Shown here: in pieces, positions 40,420 to 51,420 of the stretch
Position numbering within the stretch: the first letter of the stretch is position 1
How the letters are laid out: every line of letters starts with the position of its first letter
Origin: Patagioenas fasciata
Lineage: Eukaryota > Chordata > Aves > Columbiformes > Columbidae
NCBI RefSeq assembly: GCF_037038585.1
Contig: NC_092525.1
Location: forward strand, 17,030,867-17,094,866
Direction: 5' to 3'
DNA length: 64,000 nt
Translations under genes and position numbers: made by a program
The notes under the pieces: model-generated
The model's database searches: none
Told to the model about the DNA's origin: nothing
The model's input: only the letters and a program-made list of their open reading frames with translations

Positions 40420-40663
40420 ACCGTGCTTTTCTTTGAAGAAGCTATTTCTGAGCCCACTTGTGTTTCACCAGCGAGAAGCTCTGGAATTCGTTTGAGCTTT
40501 TATTGCAGGGCCGGTCCATCAGCCCTGTCTGGTACCAGGTGCAAACGTGGATCTGCAGCCCCGAGCTCCCAACCAAGGGACAATCTGTGGACTCCCGGCG
40601 CGAGGGACTGAACTCACAGCCTACAGCACGACAGCTCCATATAGCACTGTCCTTCTGATGCAC
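40420..40663. other. CpG-bearing island in AT-rich flank, origin uncertain
   Basis: This is a short GC-richer block with clustered CpG, including cccggcgcgaggg near 40595-40607. Read on the minus strand it has TATATGGA near 40640, and an AATAAA motif near 40503-40498 followed by a GC-containing stretch. This could be a 5' untranslated exon or alternative promoter of LRRC7, or a piece of an LTR (TATA, CpG-rich middle, polyadenylation signal). I found no flanking TG...CA ends or target duplication to prove an LTR, and no coding capacity. Confidence 0.25.
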
Positions 40664-41257
40664 CAGATGCTCTTTCTCTCCTCAAAATATAACAGCAATT
40701 GAGAAAAAAAATACAGACATAAAAGCAGACACATTCAGGAAGTCATATTCACACTTCCAAATAAGCCCTGTGGGTATCTGTGCTGGAAGCAAAGCAAGGA
40801 TGGATATATATTCTTCCAGTTTTGTCCATCAGATTTTGATTCCAATATCTTCTTGACCAGAAATGCCCATGGCCCTATTGCCTCCACTCAAGAGCAAATG
40901 CAGTAACATCACAAGCGTGGAGCAGCAGAGCAGCCTCATGTTTCTCTGCACTACGTGAATATATTTGCTGAGCTTCCAATGTCTCTAAGTTTGTATATGT
41001 GCATGGATCTGACCACATGCTTCCTGCACAGCCTTGGTCACTAGGAAGGTGTGGGTGGGTTCCCTTATAGCTGACACTGTCATTTCAGATGATCACAGAT
41101 CACGAAAACACAGTTAATTTGTAGTACACAGCTGTCTGATTAAACTTTCACTAGGAAATGACTAAAATAATCTGTCTATACTTTCATTTTTATCAGAAGT
41201 ACATCACTTCTGAGCAAAATAAGCTACCTAGCTTCCTAATCACACAGCCAGCCTTAC

Positions 41258-41268
41258 TTTTTTTTTTT
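41258..41268. repeat. T11 homopolymer
   Basis: Eleven T between gccttac and gacttac. Confidence 0.75.
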
Positions 41269-41702
41269 GACTTACATAATTATATCTTCTGGCCCTTTCC
41301 ATCTCTGGGCATAATGACCAAGTAGAAATCCTTTCATATTAAGAGTTTATTTATTGAAGCAAACCACACCTGAATAGCTTAAATCAGATGAGGAGAGGAA
41401 ACACAATCTTGGCCAAAGCATCTGGCTGGGCATCTGGAGACGTGCCTGAGTTTTTGGCTGTGCCGCAGGTGACAGATGACAGCGGGCAGCTGACACCCAC
41501 GGCATGCACAGATGGCTTCCCTGCTCCCTGGATGTCAGGGCAGCCCCTATAGACGTGTACATCACAGTGATATGTATGTCACTGCTCACTGCGTGTGGCC
41601 GAGGTCACGGTGAACTCTGGCTACAGAGTACCACTCAACAGAAAAACTGGGGTTTGATCCCTAAGCTCTTCCCTTTAGCTGACATTGGGGAAATAGTGAC
41701 CA

Positions 41703-41968
41703 ATGACAGAACCCGAGGGAATGGCAGGAAGATGTGCCATGGGAGGGTCAGTTGGACATTATGAAAAGGTTCTCCACCCAGACACTGGTGGACACTGGAA
41801 CAGGCTCCCCAGGGAGGTGTCACAGCCCCAACCTGACAGTATTCAAGAAGAGACTGGACAATGTCCTCAGACACATGGTGTGAACAGTGGGGTTGTCCTG
41901 TCAAGGGACAGGAGTTCGACTCGATGATCCTTGTGGGTCCCTTCCAACCCAGGACATTCTGTGATTCT
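41703..41968 (+). mobile_element. CR1 LINE, 5'-truncated 3' end
   Basis: Matches the CR1 3' region. An agggaatggcaggaagatgt-like segment is followed by ggacattatgaaaaggttct, cactggaacaggctccccag and ctcgatgatccttgtgggtc. It ends cttccaacccaggacattct then gtgattct. It is a different subfamily from the 591 and 43331 copies, using ccccagggaggtgtc rather than cccagggcagtggtgg. First of a run of four plus-oriented copies. Confidence 0.93.
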
Positions 41969-42234
41969 ACTGACAACACTGCCGAGTTCACTCATCATTA
42001 GATTCCGCTCTTACTACTGGAACTGTACCAGTAATGAATTCAATACATATTTATTTCATATTCTGTGTGGTATTGGCACTTGCAAACAGGCTGGTGTGGT
42101 CCCTGGCTGCTTTCCTCGCTGGAGTTCCTCATGCATTGCCCTTGAAGGGCTGGAGCGGTTCTCAATGACCACGGTCACCGGCAAACTCACCCGTGCAGAG
42201 CGAGGTGCCCAGGGAGATGGGTACACAGGGACAA

Positions 42235-42326
42235 AAGGACCATGTGGGGTAGTCCTGTGCGGGGACAGGAGTTGGACTCAACCGTCCCTGTGGGTCTCAT
42301 CCAACTCAGGACATTTTGGGATTCTC
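42235..42326 (+). mobile_element. CR1 LINE terminal fragment
   Basis: Only the extreme 3' part is clear: ggggacaggagttggactca, ccctgtgggtctcatccaac, then aggacattttgggattct. It closely resembles the end of the 41703-41968 copy, so it is the same or a sister subfamily. The sequence back to about 42195 may also belong to it. Confidence 0.8.
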
Positions 42327-42803
42327 TGACCCTCAAAGACAGCTCCTAATTAAGTCACCAGGAATAACTGACTTGACCTACAGAGAGTGAACAGAAGCCT
42401 GAATTCACCTGGCTTTCAAGGAAATTCCAGATAATACATTTTCCTTGTTCAGAGAGCTCTTTGCATGCAGGAGTTCAGCACAGTCAGACTAGCTGGCTTC
42501 TAAAAAACAGACTCCAAGAAGTGAACTGAAAAAAGAACTGATAAAAAGTCCTGAGTCAGCTCCACCACAACACATCAAACCGATTTCAAAATATTGACAG
42601 AAGTAACGGATCTTTGCATCGAGGGTTCGACCCCCACTGGGCAGGGATGATTCGACATCCCCCGGTCCGGGCTGCGAGGGGCTGGTGCCATCTGCAGCCA
42701 GTCCGAACCGGTTCCAGACAGTTCCCACACAGCCCCTTCCTCCCCAAACCCAGCGGTCACAGCTCCCACTTGCTCTACAATTTTTTTTTCCAATTTTTTT
42801 CCC

Positions 42804-42994
42804 CCTGAGGGTGGTGAGAGCCTGTCCCAGGTTGGGCAGAGAGGTGGTGGATGAACCATCCCTGGAGACATCCCAGGCCAGGCTGGACGGGGCTCTGAGC
42901 AACCTGAGCTGGTGAAGATGTCCCTGCTCATGGCAGGGGTGGCACTGGGGTAGCTGGGAAGGGCCCTTCAACACAAACCCTTCTGTGATTCTAT
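42804..42994 (+). mobile_element. CR1 LINE, 5'-truncated 3' end
   Basis: Begins gagggtggtgagagcctgtc and continues through aaccatccctggagacatcc, caggccaggctggacggggc and aagatgtccctgctcatggc. It ends acccttctgtgattctatg. The body is nearly identical, inverted, to part of the 47049-47470 copy. Confidence 0.93.
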
Positions 42995-43330
42995 GAAAAT
43001 TAAATTCTTCTAGAAGAACAAAGCCTCTCAGCACTGACTATACATCCCGTGCATACTGCAGCCCATGGTGTCTCAGTGCAGTAGTGAGGAATGCAGCAAG
43101 GAGTACTTCAGAACTATAAAATAAAAAGTATCAGGGGGAGAGGAGGACTTCAGCTTTGTGTGGTGATTTCTCATGGAAACAGGTCTCTATACACGCCTGT
43201 GACTTTGTCACACCCAGACCTCCCTGCTGTAATGGGCTCCCCTGCTCCCTCCTCCCAAATGCACCTGCCGTCCCTGTGGAGCCGCTCGCTGCTGGGGGCA
43301 GGGGAACCAGGGGATATGGGCTGAGGAGCC

Positions 43331-43567
43331 GGCCTCAAGTTGTGCCAGGGGAGGCTGAGGTTGGATCTGGGGAACAATTTCTTCCCCAAAGGGCTGTTGG
43401 GCATTGGAACAGGCTGCCCAGGGCAGTGGTGGAGTCACCGTCCCTGGAGGGGTTGAACAGACAGAGATGAGGTTCCCAGGGACATGGGGTAGTGCAAGGG
43501 GTGGTTTAATGGTTGGACTCTGTGATCTTCGGGGGCTTTTCCAATCTAAACAATTCCATTATTCTAT
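43331..43567 (+). mobile_element. CR1 LINE, 5'-truncated 3' end
   Basis: Runs from ggcctcaagttgtgccaggg through gaacaatttcttccccaaag, gggcattggaacaggctgcc and tccctggaggggttg to ccattattctatc. It is very similar to the 3' half of the 54751-55362 copy and to 591-798, so these three share a subfamily. Confidence 0.94.
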
Positions 43568-46500
43568 CTCCTCCCATGTTTCCAGCGGATCAAAGAAAAA
43601 AACCTCTGTATCACTGTGTCAGAAACTAAGCAAGTATTTGAAAAGAAAGCACATTACAAAATATACACAAGGGACTTATATTCATATTTGTATGTTTACA
43701 TATTCAATTTCTCTGTTTATATTTATGTATGGGTTGGATGTTTACATAATTATATGTCTGTATTTATATTTACAAATGTATGTATTTATATTTATATACT
43801 TGTATGTTATGTATTTATATTTCCGTATTTAAATACAAATATTTAAAAGAATTCGCATTGTAACTAGTGAAACTGGAAAGAACAAGAATTACTTTGTAAC
43901 TGAATACACATGATGTTTGTTCCTCCAGAGTTAAAAGGCATTGATAACTTTATATTCATTTTCATATTAAAAATGTTGTTTTCCTTAAGCTCTAGAATTT
44001 CTTTCCTGTGCATCCTCTATATTTAACTCCAAGTGACAGTAATGGGAATTATATGAGCCCTTTTTAGAGAACAGAATGAACCTTTTAGCTGTAAAACCTT
44101 TAGGTTTATTTGGTGGGTTGTAGCCCCTGGTGACAGCTGAAGATAACAGCTTTCAGATCAAAAAGAAGATGTGTACTTTACAAAATGCAGGAACAGAGAG
44201 GCTGGCTGCCACGAAACAGGAATATTTCAAATTAAAGGTCAAACCTGAGCCGGCGTCTGTCCGGGGTGAGTCCTTTGCCTGGGCCCATCAGCGCAGTTCA
44301 GAGCAGCTGGTTTGGCTGCTGGGGCCGACATCCCCCCCTCTGTCACCACTGGAGCTCTGCTGAATGTTTTGTGCTGTACCAGTTACATTCAAGGCAAAAT
44401 ACACGATGCAGCGTAGCAGCATTGCAATGGATTACACTAAGTATTCCTGAAAACTACTGTGTTTTTTTTCTCGTCTGCTTCCAAGCTACTGAGTATCTTC
44501 TTATTTGCACACAGAAAGACTGGGAAAATTACTGTAACATAATACAGGCTTTAACCCAACTCCTTTTTAACTGTTACAGCAGACAAGGGTATTTTAATGT
44601 GAGAAATACAAGGCAAATTCAAAATGCAATTTGCTTGTCATCTATTTGTATTGTATTAAAAATATATGTCACAATCAACAGAAGCAATATGCTCAGCGTG
44701 GCTGATTCCACCAACCGAACAAGAAGTCACCCCCAACGCACGCAGCAGAGAAATTCTCAGCACATTGTGGTATACTCCAAATTTCCAAAGGAAATTATTG
44801 AGTATTATATCAACCCTGCACAGTCCATTTTGACTCACTGATGCAAAATACCAATTGCACATTAGTCACTGCCCAGGGCTACACATCTGTGTGTCGCTGC
44901 TGCTGCTCATCAGCTTCATGCCCCCGCTCCTCCCGTACGGAATAATGGCAAGTTCATTTTCTAAGTGCTCATCCCTGGTTTCTCCTTTCTCCTTCCAGCC
45001 CAGCAGCAGACCACAAAATTGACAAACTGCAAATATTTTTTCTTCCCTACGAACGCATTGGTCAATATTCTCCAACTTGTGATTAAAAACAAAAAAACCA
45101 AACTCAAACAAATGACAACTTTTTTCTTTTTTTCAAATTCCAACAGTCAGTCAAAAAGATCAGGCTCAATGTTAAGTATTAATGATTCATTTTGTTTCCA
45201 TTACAGGACAGCTGAGAGGCAGCAGTTCGAGACATTTTAAGAGCTCTCAGTAACTTTGAACACGCCGAGGCTGTGAATGTGCATGTGTATCTGTCACAAG
45301 CCATTTTCCTCCAACTTACTGACATTCTCCTTATGTATATCACAAGGCACCAACTACAATTTTTGGGTCAGATCCAAAAAAAGAATTACTTTACTCTCCC
45401 AGACGCACATGGTTTCTAATGTTATTTAACATTCCCGGCTGCTAGCAATAATTAAACGCTCGGCGGGTCTGCCAAGGATGCTCCTGGTGCTGAAGGAGGA
45501 GGACGGGGCATGAAACAGAGCTGAGCCAGGGCCGGTGAGCAGCCCGGGCTGCCTGTCCTGGGCTGAAGAACAGGATTTCTTTGAAAGAGCTGGTCTCTTC
45601 ATTACTGGAATCCAAAGGAGAGCAGACTTTCTAAATGCTGGAAAATCATTAATGCAACAGCAAAAAAAGATAGCAAAGAAATCTGAATTTTCAAATCACT
45701 GGGAAGTTAGGAATTTCAGACAAAAGATGTCATATGGATATGGCAACTTTTTTTCTTTTGCTTTTGTAACACTTTACAGTTGTGCCTCCTATTGGAGGAC
45801 ATCCAAGAGAGATTTACCCACTTACTGGTTCATCCTCACACCTCAGTGCCCAGCACAAAACCAGTATCTGAGCATCTCAGATTTGTTTGACACATCAGAA
45901 TTCCACTTCTAACTTCGCTTACATTGCCAGCTTGATTAATGTTTATTTAAGCAAAGTGAAATAGCAAAACTTGAAACAAAAGATAAAAACATTAAAATAA
46001 GCCAGACAAAATTCTCATACACATTGTATTTAACAAAAATATTTTTCTTTAACTATTCCAATTAACCTCCTCCTGAATCTGGAAGCCATGGCCCAGCCCT
46101 TGTCTCCAGGCTCTGTAACTTGTAGGGGCATTCTGAGGTTGGGTCTCTTTGGGCAAGGGAATCAATCAATCAATCAGTTGTTCATTACTCTCCTGCTTAG
46201 CTTCCTCCAGGAATCCATTTTCTCCGTTATCTCACAGAAACGCCAGCAATGAGCTTCCATTTCCAAACACGACGGCAATAAGAGACTGGTTTTCTCTCGT
46301 GTGCAGTCTGAGATTGTGTTTCTTCCTCCCTTACCTTGTTCTCAGCTGCACAGTTACAAAACGCAAAGGTAAAAAGAACCCATTTCCCTTTCCCTGGATC
46401 TTCTCTGCGATTACATTCCTATCACAGTCTTTAATTAGCAAACTTTTCTATAGCTTAAATGCCATTCTTGCTCCCCTCAGCGCTGCAAGACTCTCAGAAC

Positions 46501-47048
46501 ACTACAGCAACATACCATGGGAAGAGCTCCCGAAAACACAGTTTAATAAACTTCTAATCTCTAGTTCTCCAAAGACACTATCCGTGATGACTGGCAGATG
46601 ACGGCTCTGGAGTTCAGAGCAGTTTCTCTAGCTCTACGTTCCCTGCACCAGCCCCTACCCCATCACCTTCTCCCAGTTCAGCGCTTCACTCTGCCACAAC
46701 AAGCATGCTGAGAACCATCCCCATTTTGCAGGCATCCCAATTATCCAGCCTGCATGCGGTGACACCAACAGCCTTGGGCACACCAAGAGCAGGGGGACAG
46801 CATCACAAGAACCTCCGTCCCGAGGTCAGCTGAGCAGGGATGTGTCCGAAGCCACCAGCCTGCATAGCCCCGACCTGTTCATCACTGCTTAGGATGAGAC
46901 ACCTGGTGGCTCTCACAGCAGCATTCAGACTGACAACGTCTGCACACAAAATGGATCAGTCTGCTTATTTATAAAGCGACTGTAAAGCATTCTCCACCAC
47001 TGAAAACAGAAGGACCTCCATGTGTCTGCATTTTCTGAGCCTGATATA
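43568..47048. other. Non-coding stretch between CR1 copies
   Basis: Contains an AT-rich TATTTATA simple repeat (43681-43856). A plus-strand frame of 191 codons at 44266-44841 has no recognisable domain and is judged chance. Some CpG occurs at 45455-45545. No RNA gene or further interspersed repeat was recognised. Confidence 0.65.
43681..43856. repeat. Degenerate (TATTTATA/TGTATGTT)n AT-rich repeat
   Basis: Repeated tatttatatttatg-like and tttgtatgtt-like words over about 175 bp with gradual degeneration. The hydrophobic, Tyr-rich open frames it produces are composition artefacts. Confidence 0.8.
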
Positions 47049-47470
47049 ATAAAATCGCAGGATGGTTTGGGTTGAAAGGACCTTCCCAGCTCCCCCAGTG
47101 CCACCCCTGCCATGAGCAGGGACATCTTCACCAGCTCAGGTTGCTCAGAGCTCCATCCAGCCTGGCCTGGGATGTCTCCAGGGATGGTTCATCCACCACC
47201 TCTCTGGGAACCTGGGACAGGCTCTCACCACCCTCAGGGACAACAATTTCTTCCTCATGTCCAGCCTCAATCTCCCTCCTTTAGTTTAATACCATCACCC
47301 CCTCTCCTATCACAACAGGTCCTGCTAAAAAACCTGTCCCCGTCTTTCTTCTTGGCCCCTTTTAAGTCTGGAAAGGCCGCACTAAGGTCTCCCCAGAGCT
47401 TCCCTTCTCCAGGCTGACACCCCAACCCTCCCAGCCTGTCCTCCCAGGAGGACACAGCCACGGGGCTGGG
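47049..47470 (-). mobile_element. CR1 LINE, minus orientation, 5'-truncated
   Basis: On the minus strand it runs from the ggaggacaggctgggagggt region through an agaagggaagctctggggag block, then aacaggacctgttgtgatag and aatttcttccct-like sequence. It continues through aaccatccctggagacatcc and aagatgtccctgctcatggc. It ends with ggtcctttcaacccaaacca and a tcctgcgatttta tail. At about 420 bp it is the second-longest copy here, and the only one in sense with LRRC7. Confidence 0.93.
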
Positions 47471-48754
47471 AGGGTTCCCCACCGAGCCCAGAGAAGGCTT
47501 TGCTTAACTCCTATTTCAGATTCATTTCCAAATAACACAGTTCTTTCCTAGGGTAGTCTGCAACTGCCTGAAAAGCTTTTTTTTAACAAAACCGGCTGGC
47601 ACAAGAGAGGAGTCTGCAATTAAATTATTACAGTGGAGCAACCCAGAGCATCACATTGGCGTCATCTTCCCTCCGAGTTCCACCAGACACCTGAAGAAAG
47701 GTGTCTGTCACCATCTTGCCCTGGTGAATCAAGAACACCTCAGCACAGTCTAGCATTAGCTGGAAGAGATTTTCATAGCCTCTGAACAGCAGTGGGGATT
47801 TCCTCTCTTAAAGTCAATTTTCTTATTTTGCAAGTCTGGCAATGGCTCAGTAGATGAGAGAGCCATAAACAGCTGAAAGTATGAATTTCCCTACAGTACA
47901 AGGCCAGCGTATACAATCAGCCAAAAAAAACCATTTTATTACACAGTAGTTCAGAAACATTTTAAGGTAACATTTTCCTGACTAATAAATTACCAACCAC
48001 AACTACTAAGAATCGAAAGGTAGCTCAATAGTTCTTACCCCTTTCTTTACTGCTGCCTTTTGATGAATTACTTTCTTGTAAACAAGCAAACAGAATGACA
48101 TTGCCTGTCTGAATCTGTAAATAACATCACATTTTTTTATGAGTTTCCATGAGATATTGGCCCCTTTTACTACTCGTCTGTGTGTCGTGCAAGGGGTGTG
48201 CGGTGTGTTAGATCACCCCCAGCCTAGGCACATTGTGCAGTGCGGTCCAAGCGCAGCTCAGCTCACAGAACCCGTTCTGGCTGTGATTGCACACCTGAGA
48301 AGTGCAGTTTTCCCCAAATTGCAGGAATTAACTTACTTTCCAAATAGGATTCAAAAGTGCTCAGGCCAAATGGCTGGCCTGCTGCTCGCTGCCAATATTT
48401 TAGGAAGAAAACTGGAAGTAAAATAAAGCATCACTTACTGGAGCAGTGGATATATTGATGTCTCTCTGGGCCGTTCTAGAATTGGCTTAACGAGATTTTA
48501 TAGGAACCTCTGGGGGGTTATTTCGCAATAACCACCAGGACGGCACAGGCCAGTCTTCTCTGCACATTTCTAATATATTGAACCCTATTTTCTAAAAGCA
48601 GCATCTTTAGAGATTTTGGCTGTATATATCTGGGGCCTTTGACTTGTGTTCTAAGACTATCAGTAAGTTGGTCACAGGTATAATTGCAATAAGCTCTTTT
48701 TTGCCATATTGCACATCCTTGGCAAGGAAGAATTAGAACGGGCCAGGCAGCTTC
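47471..48754. other. Non-coding stretch, no feature recognised
   Basis: About 1.3 kb of unique-looking sequence. No exon, RNA gene or repeat is supported. Confidence 0.65.
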
Positions 48755-49260
48755 TGTACCAAATGATTAACAGAGAAAATGGGATAATCTGAACAGTTAC
48801 AGGCCTGTCAGCCTGACACTGATCCTGCACAATGTAATGGAATAAGCAATGCACAATGTTATTTATGAAGAATTACAGCAGCTTAATAAAATCAAGGACA
48901 GTACACACATCTACTGAAAAAAAAAGTGTCCAACTAGCCTAACAAATGTCTTCTGATGGGATTACAGGTATGGGGGATAACAGTACCAGTGGTAAAGCAG
49001 CATAATTCAGCAGGCACCGCATTTACTGCTGTACAGCTTTTGACTAAGAAATCAGAATGTTATAAATCAGTTTATTACATTAAATAGACTTGAAGTTTAC
49101 AAAAGAAAAATTCAGAAAAGAAGCTTAATTGTAAATGGAGAACCACCACAAAAGGAGTGTGTTTTTAACTGAGGTCCAAGTTTGGTGCCTTGTGTTACTT
49201 TACGTCTTCTCCAATGACTTAAGAAGCCATGAAATCATTTCTGTGCAAGTGAATTAAAAA
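48755..49260 (+). mobile_element. Decayed LINE (CR1-like) reverse-transcriptase fragment
   Basis: At 48792-48841 the plus strand reads NSYRPVSLTLILHNVME then a stop. This matches the NYRPVSLT...KIME motif at the start of the CR1/L2-type reverse-transcriptase domain. Further on, about 48920-48965 reads as a worn version of the S-C-L-T-N-L...FYDGVT region. About 49180-49235 reads LLYVFSNDL, matching the LFNIFINDL segment. All are interrupted by stops and indels, so this is an ancient dead copy of the internal ORF2, not a 3' tail. The boundaries are approximate. Confidence 0.65.
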
Positions 49261-50344
49261 CAGCTGAGCTGAAAACAACCAAGAGAGCAGGAGACAGTCC
49301 TTGGTTGGACAAGAGGGAACAAGCCAACAACGTGTGTTACAACATGGCCAAACACTGTCCTACCAGCGGGCAAAAAAACCACCAGAACCCACCGGAGCTG
49401 GGAGGGTAAAGGACGCCAGGATGGGAAGCAGAGAGGAAGGACTGTAAACACACAGAACTGCTTGGGATATTGTAACATTTGCGGTAAAAATGGAAAATAA
49501 AATTAAGATTAAAACACTCAGCCTGTTCTGGCTGCTCTCACGACCCAGCCCGTGCAGGGTGTGTTAATGAGCCCCGCGCTCCAAAGCACCAGCCACAACA
49601 GCCACATTCTTCTGAATCATGAGAAGATCCAAATACCCATTTTCCACAGCTCAGTTCTTGTAGAAGCTAATTTCTTCCTAATAAAACTGCAAGAGATTAA
49701 ACCTCAAATGTGAGATGTTAGCAGAAAAAGGGATGTTCAAAGAGCAGGACTAAAGGAAAGCCATCCAAGTCCATCAAGTCACACTAGATGCTGGATAAGT
49801 CAATTAAAAGCAGTGAAAAATGGTCAGATGTGCTGAGCAGGGCTATAGGTTTTTCATTAATTGTGACTCTACAGAGGATGAGACACTTCCACTTAGCTTG
49901 AGAGGAAAGTGAATAAGAATATTCAAAGAAGCTTCAATGTCACCCCGGGCTGTTTATCACAGCTCCTTTCCCTTTCTGTGTGCTCTTTGTCCAGCAGGAT
50001 GAAGGACACTGCTACTGATGTCTTCTCCTCCCTAACTCTTTTCAACTACATGCATTTTCCTTTCACATAGCCAGAGGAGATGCTGACACATTTCCAACCT
50101 TTTTCTTAGAGATTCATCAGCTAAAATAAACCCTACATTTGTGAACAGGAAGTAATTCACACTCCTATGATTAACAAATGTAACAAGTGAAAGTAAAAAC
50201 ATTTAACTCATGAGACTTAACAACATGCTTTGTATGGTGATTTCACATTTCCTAAAAGAAAGCTTCCTTCTACCAAAACTGGAAAGCACATGTTTAAAAA
50301 TAGTGAAACTGGAAGTAACATGGCAAATAATTAAAAAAATATTT

Positions 50345-50360
50345 AAAAAAAAAAAAAAAA
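50345..50360. repeat. A16 homopolymer
   Basis: Sixteen A following a ttaaaaaaatattt context; it could be a worn retroposon tail but no body is identified. Confidence 0.85.
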
Positions 50361-51359
50361 CAAAGCTTTTCAGGGACAGTTACCGTGGCTGAGGATCACT
50401 TCTAAAGTCATTTAAATGCTTAAGTTCATAAGGAGTCCATTAAGAAGAACGCTACAGTTATCTTTATTCCAACAGAGAACTATTTTAGATCACAAGTTGA
50501 CATTTCAAGCGTGTTCAAATATGACTTAATTCTGGAGCACTCGTCCCCCCACTCTCTTGATTGTCAAGTTGCAGCAGAAAGCACAATCATCATTTTAGGG
50601 TGAAAGGTCTCAGAATAGGTAAAATACTGGCCTTAGGTTTAATCTTATCCTAACAGTATCATCCACCACTTAGAAGGACTAATAAAACTCTTATTCAGCT
50701 ACCAGGTGTAAATAAATATATGCTCAACTTACAATAAACAAAGGTCATTCCAACCAAACTGGAAAGGTTACAGCTGGTGGAAAGAATCCCAAATAATTTT
50801 ACGGCAAATTGCCCGCTAATGCCAATATGTGCTCAAGAAAACCAAAGTATGTTGGAGGACTCTTCAAAGACCTTTAGAGGCATTAGTGATGACATCACTG
50901 ATTATGTTAATTTTAAAACCTCTATTTGTCCAAACACAAAACAACAAATTTGTTTTAAATGAAAATTCCTCTTAAAGCTTTTCAAGGGTTATTATCTATA
51001 AGTATATAGAAAAGACTGCCCATAAATAGATAATATATACACAGGCAATAAAGTATTCATTAATAAAAATGGATAAATCCCCTAACGAATTTGGGCTGAT
51101 GCAGAATAGCGATCGTATTGTGTAAAATACACAGTCACAAGCTGCAGCCACGAAGCTGAGGGTTATAAACCGCAATGAATACAAAAACTTGCTACTTCAC
51201 GTTAATTTCAAAGGAAGCAATTTGATTGTTAGATATACGACTTTGTGGGTAATGGGGAATACACAACATGGAGAAAAATACCAATATTTGTTCTCTGCCA
51301 CAGTCTCTCCCACCATTTCTTTATAGAATCTACATCAATTGAACAGAAGAAGCAGGAAG

Positions 51360-51420
51360 AAAAAAAAAAAATTAAAAAAAAAAATTAAAAAAAAAAAAAA
51401 AAACACAAAACCAAAAAACA
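51360..51420. repeat. A-rich tract
   Basis: Three long A-runs (11, 11 and 17 A) separated by TT, then acacaaaaccaaaaaaca. It is 60 bp of near-pure A on the plus strand. Confidence 0.9.

Larger units (their letters stand above)
22266..41702. other. Long AT-rich non-coding stretch, no recognised gene
   Basis: Roughly 19 kb with no recognisable exon, RNA gene or interspersed repeat, apart from simple repeats and the CpG-bearing island near 40.4 kb, listed separately. The longest open frame (30411-30965 plus, 184 codons) has no domain and strong overlap with minus-strand frames. By position it would be 5' intron or upstream flank of LRRC7. Confidence 0.65.

Noticed and set aside
42620..42650. 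ggttcgacccc resembling a tRNA B box
   Set aside because: The flanks do not form a T-arm stem, no A box is found at the right distance, and no acceptor stem can be drawn.
43616..43846. Tyr/Ile-rich plus-strand frame resembling a membrane protein
   Set aside because: Translation of the TATTTATA-type simple repeat gives this composition in any frame.
44266..44841. 191-codon plus-strand open frame
   Set aside because: No domain, signal or family resemblance; mixed composition crossing an AT-rich stretch. It is judged a chance frame.
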